From Stramenopiles sp. TOSAG23-2 (taxonomy: Eukaryota; Sar), in assembly GCA_900128395.1 (NCBI GenBank), contig LT649926.1:1-11504 (forward strand): 11,504 bases of DNA, given 5' to 3'. The notes below the pieces were generated by a model. That model did not search any database. It was not told the DNA's origin and saw only the letters and a list, made by a program, of their open reading frames with translations. Each line of letters opens with the position of its first letter. Position 1 is the stretch's first letter. Below, one piece after another: positions 1 through 7,643 of the stretch. A program made the position numbers and the translations under genes.

Positions 1-350
1 GTAATGGTATTGTAGTGCTACTATTATCAAAAGATATTTTACCTTAATTTACAGGCACTAGAGCTGCCATATCCCCCTGTGTCTAATTGTAATACTAGTT
101 ATAGTGTACCACCAATAAGCTGTGTGCGATCTTTTTCTTGATGCGAATACTGTAGTAGCTAGTATCATACTACCTGTAACTATTACCAGATTATTATATA
201 ATTAATAATTGATGAATGTCGTAAATAATAACACATTATTATGATCAATGAAGATATTATACACAAATATATATACATATATATTCTGTTTCAACCAATT
301 GAACAATCCCATATACATAACCAGTAAGTGTAGATAAATACAAAAATACA
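1..350. other. AT-rich upstream intergenic region
   Basis: No open frame, RNA gene or mobile element could be supported here. The DNA becomes strongly AT-rich toward the right, with TA-rich stretches around 185-285, and ends in an A-rich leader (ACAAAAATACA) directly before the ATG at 351. It presumably holds the promoter and 5' UTR of the phosphatase gene. No TATA box or transcription start could be placed with confidence. Confidence 0.5.
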
Positions 351-2204
351 ATGGCATCGATCAGTGTTAGTATCAACCTTACGGAAAAAATAATAGAAGA
401 TTTTGTAAATAATTCAACTTTAACTTCTTCATCTTCCAGTAGCGAGTTTCCACCAAATGTAATAATTAGAAAGGCATCTAAATGGTCGAAATTAACAGGT
501 AGACCAAATACAAAACTACCTGCAGGTCCAGCAGCTGCTTTGGATATTGTGTTTGATCCGTGGTTTGATTTATGGATAACCGAGACAGTTTCATTTAGAA
601 TCGTTTTTCCAAAAGCTTTCCCAACGGTACCACCAATAGTTTTTTGTCATAATATGTGGCCTAATAAATATAAAAGAGTAGCACCTTGTAACTCAGACGA
701 GCAGGTAGTAAGTGAGTCCGGCCTTGTTAATTTGTACATACTCAGCGAGGCAGGGTGGCTGGAAGACTATCCACTCGAAAGTGTAGTGTATAGTTTACGA
801 TTTTTGTTAGAAAAATCATGTCGTTGGGACGAGAATGGTGAATATATCCACAACCGCAATTTATTACAAAGAGATGAAGATATTGGAACTATTTGGCCTA
901 ATTTTATACCAGGCCAGCCAAATAGCTCAAAAATAGCCAAAGATAACTATGGAAAAGTTGACGTGAAGCTATCATCTTGTGAAGAACAAGGAACTAGGCC
1001 AAGTATGGAAGATTCAATGATCAAAGCCATCCCATTAGGATTGCTCAATGAGAAAGGGAACAATTCTCGATATCATTTGTTCGGTGTATTAGATGGTCAT
1101 GGTGGTGCATCATGTTCATTATATGCTTCAAAACAATTAGAAAAATTGATAGGCCAAGAATTATCAGATGAAACAATAAATCCAAGAAAAATTTTATGGC
1201 AAAACATGATGAAAGTAGACGATGATTGGATAAAAATGCAAGAAGAAGCGGAAGCTCCAAATGAATCCGGTACGACATCATGTGTAGTTTTATTTGACAG
1301 TAGCAAATATAAAATATATTGTTCAAATATAGGAGATTCAAGAGCATTGCTCTGTCGTGGGAATCAATGCGTTCAACTGACTTTTGATCAAAAGCCATCG
1401 CATCCACGGGAAATGGCATATACAGTTGAAAATGGTGGCTTCATAACCGGTGATCGTATCAATGGATCATTAGGTGTAGCACGTGCTATTGGGGATATGT
1501 ACTTTAAAGAAGACGGATATCGATATATGAGTAGTGAGCCGGATATAACAGAGATTGCGCTTACACCACAAGATCGCTTCATTTTATGTGCTTGTGATGG
1601 ATTGTATGATGTAATGAATAATGATGAAATTATTGCATTTATTTTAGAACGTTTGAGGGAGGAAAAAGATATGACAACTATTTTAAAAGAACTTGTTTCT
1701 CATGCAATTGATGTACTATGCTCAACTGATAATGTATCAGTTTGTGTATTAGAGTTGAACTGGGTCGATCAAGATACAAATGATTTATCTTTAAGTAATC
1801 TGCCAAAGGCACCACTCAAAAAACAAAATTTCGATGAAATTAGACGCCGATCACGTTCACGAACTCGTCGTACCACAAAGCTATTCTCACAAACAACATT
1901 ACAAGATGCTGGGCTTGCAGAAAAAACAATTGTTACTGCAACAGAGAAGCGGAAACTATTAAGTAAATTAGACGAAGAAGTTGCAAAAAAGACGGAAAAA
2001 GTAGGTGGAGGTATATCACATGAATATTGGAGTGAACATACAGATGACAAAGGACGTACATATTATTTTAATGAAACAACACAAACCTCCACATGGACAA
2101 AACCTGAATCATTGAAATGGTTAAAAGCAGAAAGTGATGATGGTAGAATATATTATTATCACGAAGAGACAAGAGAGACGTCATGGAAAAGACCCGATGT
2201 GTAA
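351..2204 (+). CDS. UBC-like / PP2C phosphatase / tandem WW fusion protein
   Basis: A 617-residue, single-exon protein with three kinds of domain. Residues about 40-157 resemble the ubiquitin-conjugating (UBC) fold: a PxAFPTVPPIVF strand, WPN at 103-105 in place of HPN, then GLVNLYIL and a Trp/Leu-rich helix. The residue aligned to the catalytic Cys is Asn127, so it is probably not an active E2. Residues about 205-470 form a full PP2C (PPM) Mn/Mg-dependent Ser/Thr phosphatase: MED at 219-221, DGHGG at 248-252, SGTT at 306-309, GDSRA at 328-332, ARAIGD at 377-382, CDG at 415-417 and TDN at 459-461. The metal-binding acidic residues are therefore present and catalysis is expected. An Arg/Ser-rich stretch (498-510) could be a nuclear signal. 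Two WW domains end the protein (Trp560/Trp582/Pro585 and Trp590/Trp612/Pro615) and resemble the PRP40/FBP11 type. The start is the first in-frame ATG, with A at -3. A role dephosphorylating proline-rich nuclear proteins is inference. Confidence 0.95.
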   Translation: MASISVSINLTEKIIEDFVNNSTLTSSSSSSEFPPNVIIRKASKWSKLTGRPNTKLPAGPAAALDIVFDPWFDLWITETVSFRIVFPKAFPTVPPIVFCHNMWPNKYKRVAPCNSDEQVVSESGLVNLYILSEAGWLEDYPLESVVYSLRFLLEKSCRWDENGEYIHNRNLLQRDEDIGTIWPNFIPGQPNSSKIAKDNYGKVDVKLSSCEEQGTRPSMEDSMIKAIPLGLLNEKGNNSRYHLFGVLDGHGGASCSLYASKQLEKLIGQELSDETINPRKILWQNMMKVDDDWIKMQEEAEAPNESGTTSCVVLFDSSKYKIYCSNIGDSRALLCRGNQCVQLTFDQKPSHPREMAYTVENGGFITGDRINGSLGVARAIGDMYFKEDGYRYMSSEPDITEIALTPQDRFILCACDGLYDVMNNDEIIAFILERLREEKDMTTILKELVSHAIDVLCSTDNVSVCVLELNWVDQDTNDLSLSNLPKAPLKKQNFDEIRRRSRSRTRRTTKLFSQTTLQDAGLAEKTIVTATEKRKLLSKLDEEVAKKTEKVGGGISHEYWSEHTDDKGRTYYFNETTQTSTWTKPESLKWLKAESDDGRIYYYHEETRETSWKRPDV

Positions 2205-2234
2205 AATTATGTCTCCTCGCAGATGTTCGTATAA

Positions 2235-2240
2235 AATAAA
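2235..2240 (+). terminator. Candidate polyadenylation signal of the phosphatase gene
   Basis: AATAAA lies about 30 bases past the stop codon and is followed by a GT-rich stretch (TTGTGTGTGG), as expected for a canonical poly(A) signal with a downstream GU element. In AT-rich DNA such hexamers also arise by chance, and a second one lies at 2431-2436. Confidence 0.35.
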
Positions 2241-2472
2241 ATTGTGTGTGGTTAATTGCTGGCCCAGCTGGCGAAAAAGCAAAACGGACATTTGGCACGT
2301 AAAAAGTATTTTTTGTACCGAAGTAAATTTAATACTCTCTCTCTAGTAATATTATGCTTTTTGATTAAATATGCAGATCTCTGTGATGTGCACTCTTTTT
2401 TGTGTGTGATACATATCATATACGACTCGTAATAAAATGTATTTTTTACATCATATTTATGATCACAACTAT

Positions 2473-2508
2473 TATACGGTTCGTAAGTAAAAGTCGTACG
2501 AACGTATA
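2473..2508. repeat. Inverted repeat, 12-bp stem with 11-base loop
   Basis: The left arm (TATACGGTTCGTA, 2473-2485) pairs with the right arm (TACGAACGTATA, 2497-2508) except for one bulged G near 2478-2479. The loop is 2486-2496. It sits between two convergent stop codons, close to the end of the F-box gene, so it could fold in either 3' UTR. The stem contains several G-C pairs, unlike the surrounding AT-rich sequence, which makes chance less likely. Confidence 0.6.
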
Positions 2509-2513
2509 GGTTT

Positions 2514-3965
2514 TTACATCATCATGTTACCACTATTGCTACTACTATTACTGTAGCTTGGATTATCTTTACTAATTGCTTCACGCTCTTGTTCTGTAAA
2601 ACGTCTTACAATTTTCAGTTCACAATTGCTACATCTAAAACAACGACGTCTAATATATAAAATTCCTCTAAAACCAGTAAGTTTTGTTTTGAAAAAGTTT
2701 TTAATCAAATCAGGGCGAAAAACCACGTTGCGCGAATGGTGGACACTAAAATCTAAATAAATTTCCTTTAATTGTTGAAATTTCAAAATTTGTTGCATTG
2801 ATGTCACTGTAATATCCCTAAATTTGTCCCAAGATAATGAAGTGATCGAAAATTTCTCAAGCAATGGCAAACTTTCAATGATTTTATTCAAGAACTCGTT
2901 CCCCTTTATGGATCTCCTCAACAACCATGATGGATTTTCTTCACGAGAAAGATCACATTGTCTCATGAAAGCTTTATCATATGGCACACTCAAGAATTTC
3001 AAATCTTTGAAACCAAGAATACCATGGATCATAATGTCCAATGGCATACTTTTAACATCCAGGGTTAGCATCTTAAGCTTGGGCAATACTGCTGGCAACA
3101 TAGCTAAATATTGTTTTTTTTTGTCATGATCAGCATTAGCATACTCTGTCAAGCTTCCTTTATCATACCACAAAAACCCATACATAAAAAGCGTAAGCGA
3201 TTTTAAGTTTTCAAAGTTTTTCAAAAAATTTTGTAATTTCAATGCACAAGTTTCTGTTGAACCAACATACGAAAAACCTCCCATAGAGATTTCAATACCA
3301 CTCAATGATTCCAATAAAACTGGCTGCGCAATGCTATTTGCTATCAAGTCATATTTAGTTTCATCTGCTTTTATAAACAGGTCTTTTAACAGTGGAAGCT
3401 TATCAAAGATTTTTTTGCCTATTGTATTTGTTACTTGTACTTTATCTGGATAACTAAATTTGGTAACACTAGAAGTCCAACTTCGTGAGTTTAAAAATGC
3501 ATGTAAGTCACCCAACCTTTTCATCTTGTCTTGCTTAATTGGAAATGGTTTCAGTGATGGCATCACTATAGCACCTGAATTTTCATTGCGTAAAATTTTC
3601 AACATTGAACGATTTACAATTTCACATTTTGTGAAATCTATAGTACTTAAAAAACTGCAAATGTGAAGGAATAAAACTATCGGTAATTCAAAATTTTGGT
3701 TCATCATAACTACTTCATTCATTTCTTTTAGTTTTTGTTTCATCAAACGAGCATCTGATTCAAGAGCTTCCCTTTTCAAAATATTAACAGCACCTTGTAA
3801 CAATTTTACGTCATTATATGTAAAGTCTCTCCCATTAATTGCTTTCAATGTCTGTGCGATTGTTTTGACATTACGCTTTGCTGTTAAGACGCCTGTTTCA
3901 CCAGTAGTAACTCCAGTAGCAGAATTATTCCTGTTTTTTCGCTTTTTCTTTGCATTCCCATCCAT
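2514..3965 (-). CDS. F-box protein with degenerate leucine-rich repeats
   Basis: A 483-residue protein. The open frame continues upstream to a GTG at 3989, but the first in-frame ATG is at 3965 and its context (GGGAAAATGG) is good, so I start there. The N terminus is basic (KKKRKNR at 6-12, a candidate nuclear signal). Residues about 94-137 look like an F-box: LP followed by a hydrophobic helix with SFL, then a Cys/Val/Arg-containing second helix. F-boxes bind Skp1 in SCF ubiquitin ligases. Residues about 190-405 contain six or seven irregular leucine-rich units such as FENLKSLTL, LPKLKMLTL, FKDLKFLSV and FQQLKEIYL, plausibly the substrate-binding surface. A small Cys cluster (Cys442, Cys445, Cys448) and a Ser/Asn-rich tail ending in three Met follow. 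The F-box call is moderate because the motif is divergent; the LRR-like pattern is clearer. Substrate unknown. Confidence 0.85.
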   Translation of the reverse strand: MDGNAKKKRKNRNNSATGVTTGETGVLTAKRNVKTIAQTLKAINGRDFTYNDVKLLQGAVNILKREALESDARLMKQKLKEMNEVVMMNQNFELPIVLFLHICSFLSTIDFTKCEIVNRSMLKILRNENSGAIVMPSLKPFPIKQDKMKRLGDLHAFLNSRSWTSSVTKFSYPDKVQVTNTIGKKIFDKLPLLKDLFIKADETKYDLIANSIAQPVLLESLSGIEISMGGFSYVGSTETCALKLQNFLKNFENLKSLTLFMYGFLWYDKGSLTEYANADHDKKKQYLAMLPAVLPKLKMLTLDVKSMPLDIMIHGILGFKDLKFLSVPYDKAFMRQCDLSREENPSWLLRRSIKGNEFLNKIIESLPLLEKFSITSLSWDKFRDITVTSMQQILKFQQLKEIYLDFSVHHSRNVVFRPDLIKNFFKTKLTGFRGILYIRRRCFRCSNCELKIVRRFTEQEREAISKDNPSYSNSSSNSGNMMM

Positions 3966-4600
3966 TTTCCCTCTTCTACGACCCTTCACAACAAAACTTG
4001 TAGAAATTAATAATATAAATACAAAAATTTATCTGCACGTATATCTATACCTGTGTATTTAATAACAATATATATATACGTATACATGTACATATGGATG
4101 TATGATGATATATACACAAATAGAAATTTCTTTAGTGTATATATCTATATGTATACAGTATAGTTAATAGAGGTCATCTTCTTATAAATCAAAAGAAGAG
4201 ATGATCTAGATCTGCGGGGATGATCTTTTTTGTCTTTAGGAAATTTGATAGGTATATTTACATATAATGGTATAAAATTCATTATACTTTATATGTGATG
4301 TGAGGTTCACCCGCCTTCCTTTCCTTATATTTATTTCATTTATTCACACACGTAAAAATACCTAGTACTCTATAATCAGGCAATCCAGCAATCAGGCTAC
4401 GAGGAAATTATATACTTCGTAATACATACCTGATATAAGCATACAGGTATTTAAATAAAATTAAAATTAAAATTAAAATAGACACACACCATTTTTCAAC
4501 TTTTTATATTTTAATTAGACGACGGAGGGATAAAAAATAATTATTCGCGTATTAACGTTTTTAGAGATTTGAATCATTAGCGTTCGATTAACTTTCTTAT
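3966..4600. other. Intergenic region between F-box gene and PGK
   Basis: Both flanking genes are on the minus strand, so this holds the F-box gene promoter and the PGK 3' UTR. It contains TA-rich runs around 4060-4160, an (AAAATT)n microsatellite at 4457-4479 and minus-strand AATAAA candidates (TTTATT on the + strand at 4330-4335 and 4339-4344), the latter rather far from the PGK stop. No gene or RNA could be supported. Confidence 0.5.
4457..4479. repeat. (AAAATT)n microsatellite
   Basis: Nearly four tandem copies of the hexamer AAAATT lie in the PGK 3' flank. It is a simple AT-rich repeat with no evident function. Confidence 0.85.
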
Positions 4601-5890
4601 TTAAAGCATAACCAATGCCTTCACTCCAGGCAAATCTTTTCCTTCCAATAATTCTAAACTTGCTCCACCACCTGTACTAACATGGCTCACTTTATCTTCC
4701 GTATTAAATTTTTTACAACAAGTAGCAGTATCACCACCACCAATAATCGTAGTTGTACCATCATTTGTTGCTTCAACAACAGAATCCATAATACTTTTAG
4801 TTCCAGTTGCAAAATTATCAAACTCAAAGACCCCCATAGGACCATTCCATACAATTGTCTTTGCACGTTTGACCGCTTCACAAAATGATTTTGTGGATTC
4901 AGGTCCAATATCTAACCCCATCCAATTTTCTGGTATACCATCATCATCACTAACAACTTTAAATTCAGCATCTGCAGCAAATTTACTAGCGGCGACATGA
5001 TCAAATGGAAGATGGATTTGTATATTTTTTGCATTTGCAGTTGATATAATATCAGCAACAATTTTTGCCCCTTCATCATCAAATAAAGAGCTACCAATAT
5101 TAACATTGTTCATAACTTTTTTAAATGTATATGCCATACCGCCACCAATTATAATTTCATCTGCTTTCGTTAATAGATTTTGTATAAGTTGAATCTTATC
5201 GCTTACCTTCGCACCGCCTAATATACATAAAAATGGGCGCGCGGGAGCATTTAATGCTTTACCAAAATAATCCAATTCTTTTTGCAACAATTTTCCAGCA
5301 CAGCGATGTTTATGCAATGAACCAACCATACTACTATGTGCCCTATGTGCAGTGCCAAACGCATCGTTGACATATAAATCACCTAACAAATTAAGTGACT
5401 TACGAAATTCTTCCACTTTGCTTGATTCAGCTTTTATTTTATTGCCATCTTGATCAACACCTTTACCTTCTTCCTCTACATGAAAACGTAGATTTTCCAA
5501 TAAGAAAACACTTCCATTTGCAGGATCTGTACAGGTTTCAACGGTTACAGCACCTACACAATCAGGCAAAAAGGTCACTTTCGTATCAAGTAATTTTTCA
5601 AGTCTTGCTGCAACTATACTCAAGGATAGTTTTTCATTGACTTGACCTTTCGGTCTGCCAAGATGTGACATAAGTACTACAGACTTAGCTTTTCCTTCAT
5701 TCAACGCATATTTTATCGTTGGTATTGCACCAACAATACGTTGATCATTTGTGATTTCACCAGTTTGTTTATCCAAAGGAACATTAAAATCAACACGCAT
5801 TAATACACGTTTACCTTCGACTTCATTTTTTTCCACAAGATCTCCCAATGTTAAACGTCTTCCTAACTTTGCTCTTTTTAATTCAGCCAT
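4601..5890 (-). CDS. PGK: Phosphoglycerate kinase, cytosolic type
   Basis: This 429-residue enzyme catalyses the reversible transfer of phosphate from 1,3-bisphosphoglycerate to ADP, the first ATP-yielding step of glycolysis. All family signatures are present in order: RVDFNVP (32-38), the substrate Arg51, SHLGRP (75-80), LENLRFH (131-137), [13 protein letters not shown] (175-187), the nucleotide-site lysines in GGAKVSDKI (225-233), [10 protein letters not shown] (348-357), GGGDTAT (384-390) and [14 protein letters not shown] (405-418). The EEEGKG segment at 139-144 and the following insertion are of the eukaryotic cytosolic type. The protein is about a dozen residues longer than usual, mainly because of a short basic N-terminal extension. 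There is no transit-peptide-like region and no C-terminal peroxisomal SKL, so cytosolic glycolysis is expected. The ATG has A at -3 and is preceded by a very A-rich leader. Confidence 0.98.
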   Translation of the reverse strand: MAELKRAKLGRRLTLGDLVEKNEVEGKRVLMRVDFNVPLDKQTGEITNDQRIVGAIPTIKYALNEGKAKSVVLMSHLGRPKGQVNEKLSLSIVAARLEKLLDTKVTFLPDCVGAVTVETCTDPANGSVFLLENLRFHVEEEGKGVDQDGNKIKAESSKVEEFRKSLNLLGDLYVNDAFGTAHRAHSSMVGSLHKHRCAGKLLQKELDYFGKALNAPARPFLCILGGAKVSDKIQLIQNLLTKADEIIIGGGMAYTFKKVMNNVNIGSSLFDDEGAKIVADIISTANAKNIQIHLPFDHVAASKFAADAEFKVVSDDDGIPENWMGLDIGPESTKSFCEAVKRAKTIVWNGPMGVFEFDNFATGTKSIMDSVVEATNDGTTTIIGGGDTATCCKKFNTEDKVSHVSTGGGASLELLEGKDLPGVKALVML

Positions 5891-6624
5891 ATTTTGTATT
5901 ATATTTTCAAATTAATATATTGTATATTTATTTCTTCTCTTCGTTTTTTTTTTTTGTTTTTTGTCTTATTTTCCCACTTGTTTGTAGTGGATGATGATAT
6001 CTTTATCTTTCGTCTTTCTTTTTTCTTGAATAACTATAGTATATAAATCTATATATATCTCTACTGTATCTATTCGTTTGTTTTATTAATTTATTTATTT
6101 ATTAGTCTATTGAATCTATTTTAGCTTACTCCCACTTACTGCCGCACTATCGATACTGGCTTAAAAATTTGTGGATCAAACTGCTGCGGCAAAAAAAAAT
6201 TAAAAAAATGATGTGCCTGCCTAAAAGTGTGCTGATGTGGTGTTATGTTGATGGTGTGATGATGAAAAAAAAGGTAAGAGTGAAAAATTACTTTTACAAT
6301 AACTTTGATATTATTAGAATTACATATATTAATATAGAAATAGCATTATAATATAATATTTTCAATATTATAGTCGTCTAGCTATACTACTATTTTTTTA
6401 TTAGTAGTACTTACCCTTAATAAGAACTACAGTACTACTTACAGTAATTAGACTTTTAAACCTAAACTGTATTATAATATAAATATTTAAATTGATTTTT
6501 GGATATGAAATGTGCAAATCCTATCTATAGTATGAGGGAGAAAAAAAAAAGATACTCTGATGGTATTATAGTTTATGTTAGATGCCCAACGAATCAACGA
6601 AAAAAAAAGAGAGAGAAAAAAAAG
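5891..6624. other. Divergent promoter region, PGK / LigB-Memo-like gene
   Basis: This stretch lies between the PGK start (-) and the chosen start of the LigB/Memo-like gene (+), so it should hold both promoters and leaders. It contains a T12-G-T6 tract at 5944-5962 (A-rich in the PGK leader), a short ATTT repeat at 6089-6103, splice-donor-like strings at 6274 (+) and 6401-6416 (-), and a purine-rich leader (6535-6624). An in-frame open stretch, 6505-6624, runs into the gene's coding frame. A 60-codon open frame around 6169-6351 is not convincing as a gene. Confidence 0.5.
5944..5962. repeat. Poly-T tract (poly-A in the PGK leader)
   Basis: Twelve T, one G and six more T lie 54-72 bases before the PGK start. 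On the PGK strand this reads as an A-rich tract. It could be a nucleosome-depleting poly(dA:dT) promoter element or part of the 5' UTR; which is not visible from sequence. Confidence 0.6.
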
Positions 6625-7566
6625 ATGGTATTATTATTGCATTCTTGGATATTAATAATAATAGTTGTAATAAATATTGTAATACAACATTCATATGGAA
6701 AAATAATAGGTTGTTCAGTTATTCCACATGGTGATTTTGCATATGATCCATCCTTAGTTGATAATAAAAATGGCAGTTTAAAAGTTCATATTGGTGCAGT
6801 AGAAGCTGGTAAATATATTGATTCACTTGAACCAGATATTATTATACTCACAACACCACATAATATTGCCATGACGAATAATTTTGCAGTCTTTAAAAAT
6901 TCTATTGGTACAGGTTTTGCTGAATTGGGTGACGATTTACATAATGAATCATTCCATCATAAATATAAAATATATCGTAATGCTTCTATGGATGCTGATT
7001 TATCGAATAATTTTGTGAGAAAAATGCACAATTCATATCAATTAAATGTCAGTGGGCTGATGTCTTTTGCCGATGGTCAACCACAGGAATTAGGATGGGG
7101 AGAAATAATTCCAATGTCATTTTTATCAAATGCAACAATAAAAAAAGCAAAATTTATATTTATTAATTTACCAGAACGTCGTTATAATCATTCAAAAGAA
7201 ATGATTCCAGAATTGCTGAATTTAGGAAAGCATGTTTTTGATTTTTTTGATCCATTGACTGAAAAAGTTGCGTTTATTGGTAGTAGCGATTTAGCACATA
7301 CACATTTAAAATCTGGTCCATATGGATATAGTAAATATGCAGAGCCATTTGATCAATTTTCAGGGATGTGGGCAAACAACCCAAAAGAAAATGAAGATAA
7401 ATTGTTAATAAACGCTGGTAATATAGAAATTTATGCTATGTCCTGTGGTTTTCCATCCTTAGTTATTTTAAATGGTCTTTTGCGTAATGATTGGAATCGA
7501 TGGGAACCAAAGTTATTTGCAAATGAACACCCAACATATTATGGCATGCTTGTCAGTATTTATTAA
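6625..7566 (+). CDS. LigB/Memo-superfamily protein with signal peptide
   Basis: From this ATG (A at -3) the protein has 313 residues. It begins with a hydrophobic segment (2-20) followed by SYG at 23-25, which satisfies the -3/-1 rule for signal-peptidase cleavage after Gly25. The rest matches the class III extradiol dioxygenase LigB / Memo fold: PHGDFAYDP (34-42, His35), TTPHN (76-80, His79), GSSDLAHTH (219-227, His225) and GPYGY (231-235). His35 and His79 correspond to the family's first two metal ligands. The third ligand (Glu in LigB, Cys in Memo) may be Glu268 or Cys274 within EIYAMSCGFP. Six N-X-S/T sequons (Asn49, 107, 119, 141, 169, 188) fit a glycosylated lumenal or secreted protein. 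The frame is open upstream to an ATG at 6505, but that form would bury the hydrophobic segment. Substrate and activity are unknown; an extradiol dioxygenase or a metal-binding Memo-like role are both possible. Confidence 0.88.
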   Translation: MVLLLHSWILIIIVVINIVIQHSYGKIIGCSVIPHGDFAYDPSLVDNKNGSLKVHIGAVEAGKYIDSLEPDIIILTTPHNIAMTNNFAVFKNSIGTGFAELGDDLHNESFHHKYKIYRNASMDADLSNNFVRKMHNSYQLNVSGLMSFADGQPQELGWGEIIPMSFLSNATIKKAKFIFINLPERRYNHSKEMIPELLNLGKHVFDFFDPLTEKVAFIGSSDLAHTHLKSGPYGYSKYAEPFDQFSGMWANNPKENEDKLLINAGNIEIYAMSCGFPSLVILNGLLRNDWNRWEPKLFANEHPTYYGMLVSIY

Positions 7567-7586
7567 AAAAAAAGAAAGAAAAAGTA

Positions 7587-7616
7587 GTGTGTGTGTGTGT
7601 GTGTGAGAGAGAGAGA
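7587..7616. repeat. Compound microsatellite (GT)9(GA)6
   Basis: Nine GT units pass directly into six GA units about 20 bases after the stop codon, so the repeat is probably in the 3' UTR of the LigB/Memo-like gene. It is likely length-polymorphic. Confidence 0.95.
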
Positions 7617-7631
7617 TACAACAGGGTAAAA

Positions 7632-7637
7632 AATAAA
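7632..7637 (+). terminator. Candidate polyadenylation signal
   Basis: AATAAA lies 65 bases past the stop of the LigB/Memo-like gene, just before the inverted repeat. The strong AT bias makes chance occurrence easy. Confidence 0.3.
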
Positions 7638-7643
7638 ATATTA

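Larger units (their letters stand above)
2205..2513. other. Convergent intergenic region with a hairpin
   Basis: This is the shared 3' region of the phosphatase gene (+) and the F-box gene (-). It holds two AATAAA hexamers on the + strand (2235-2240 and 2431-2436) and a hairpin-capable inverted repeat at 2473-2508. I see no gene in it. Confidence 0.6.

Noticed and set aside
1045-1419. Open frame on the minus strand inside the PP2C coding region
   Set aside because: It is antisense to strongly conserved phosphatase motifs, and its product shows no recognisable domain.
3966-3989. Eight-codon GTG-initiated N-terminal extension of the F-box protein
   Set aside because: It would need a GTG start, which is not expected for a nuclear eukaryotic gene. 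The first ATG at 3965 has a good context and no in-frame ATG lies upstream before a stop.
4170-4240. Repeated GATGATCT followed by a T6 run, as in a small pol III or box C/D RNA
   Set aside because: There is no matching D box, closing stem or internal promoter pattern. The repeats are short and imperfect.
4563-4577. TTCAAAT string on the minus strand resembling a tRNA T-loop
   Set aside because: The flanking bases do not form a T-stem, and no acceptor, D or anticodon arms can be drawn around it.
6169-6351. Open frame of about 60 codons upstream of the LigB/Memo-like gene
   Set aside because: It begins at TTG, is of low complexity with poly-Lys runs, resembles nothing I know and lies in a probable promoter/leader region.
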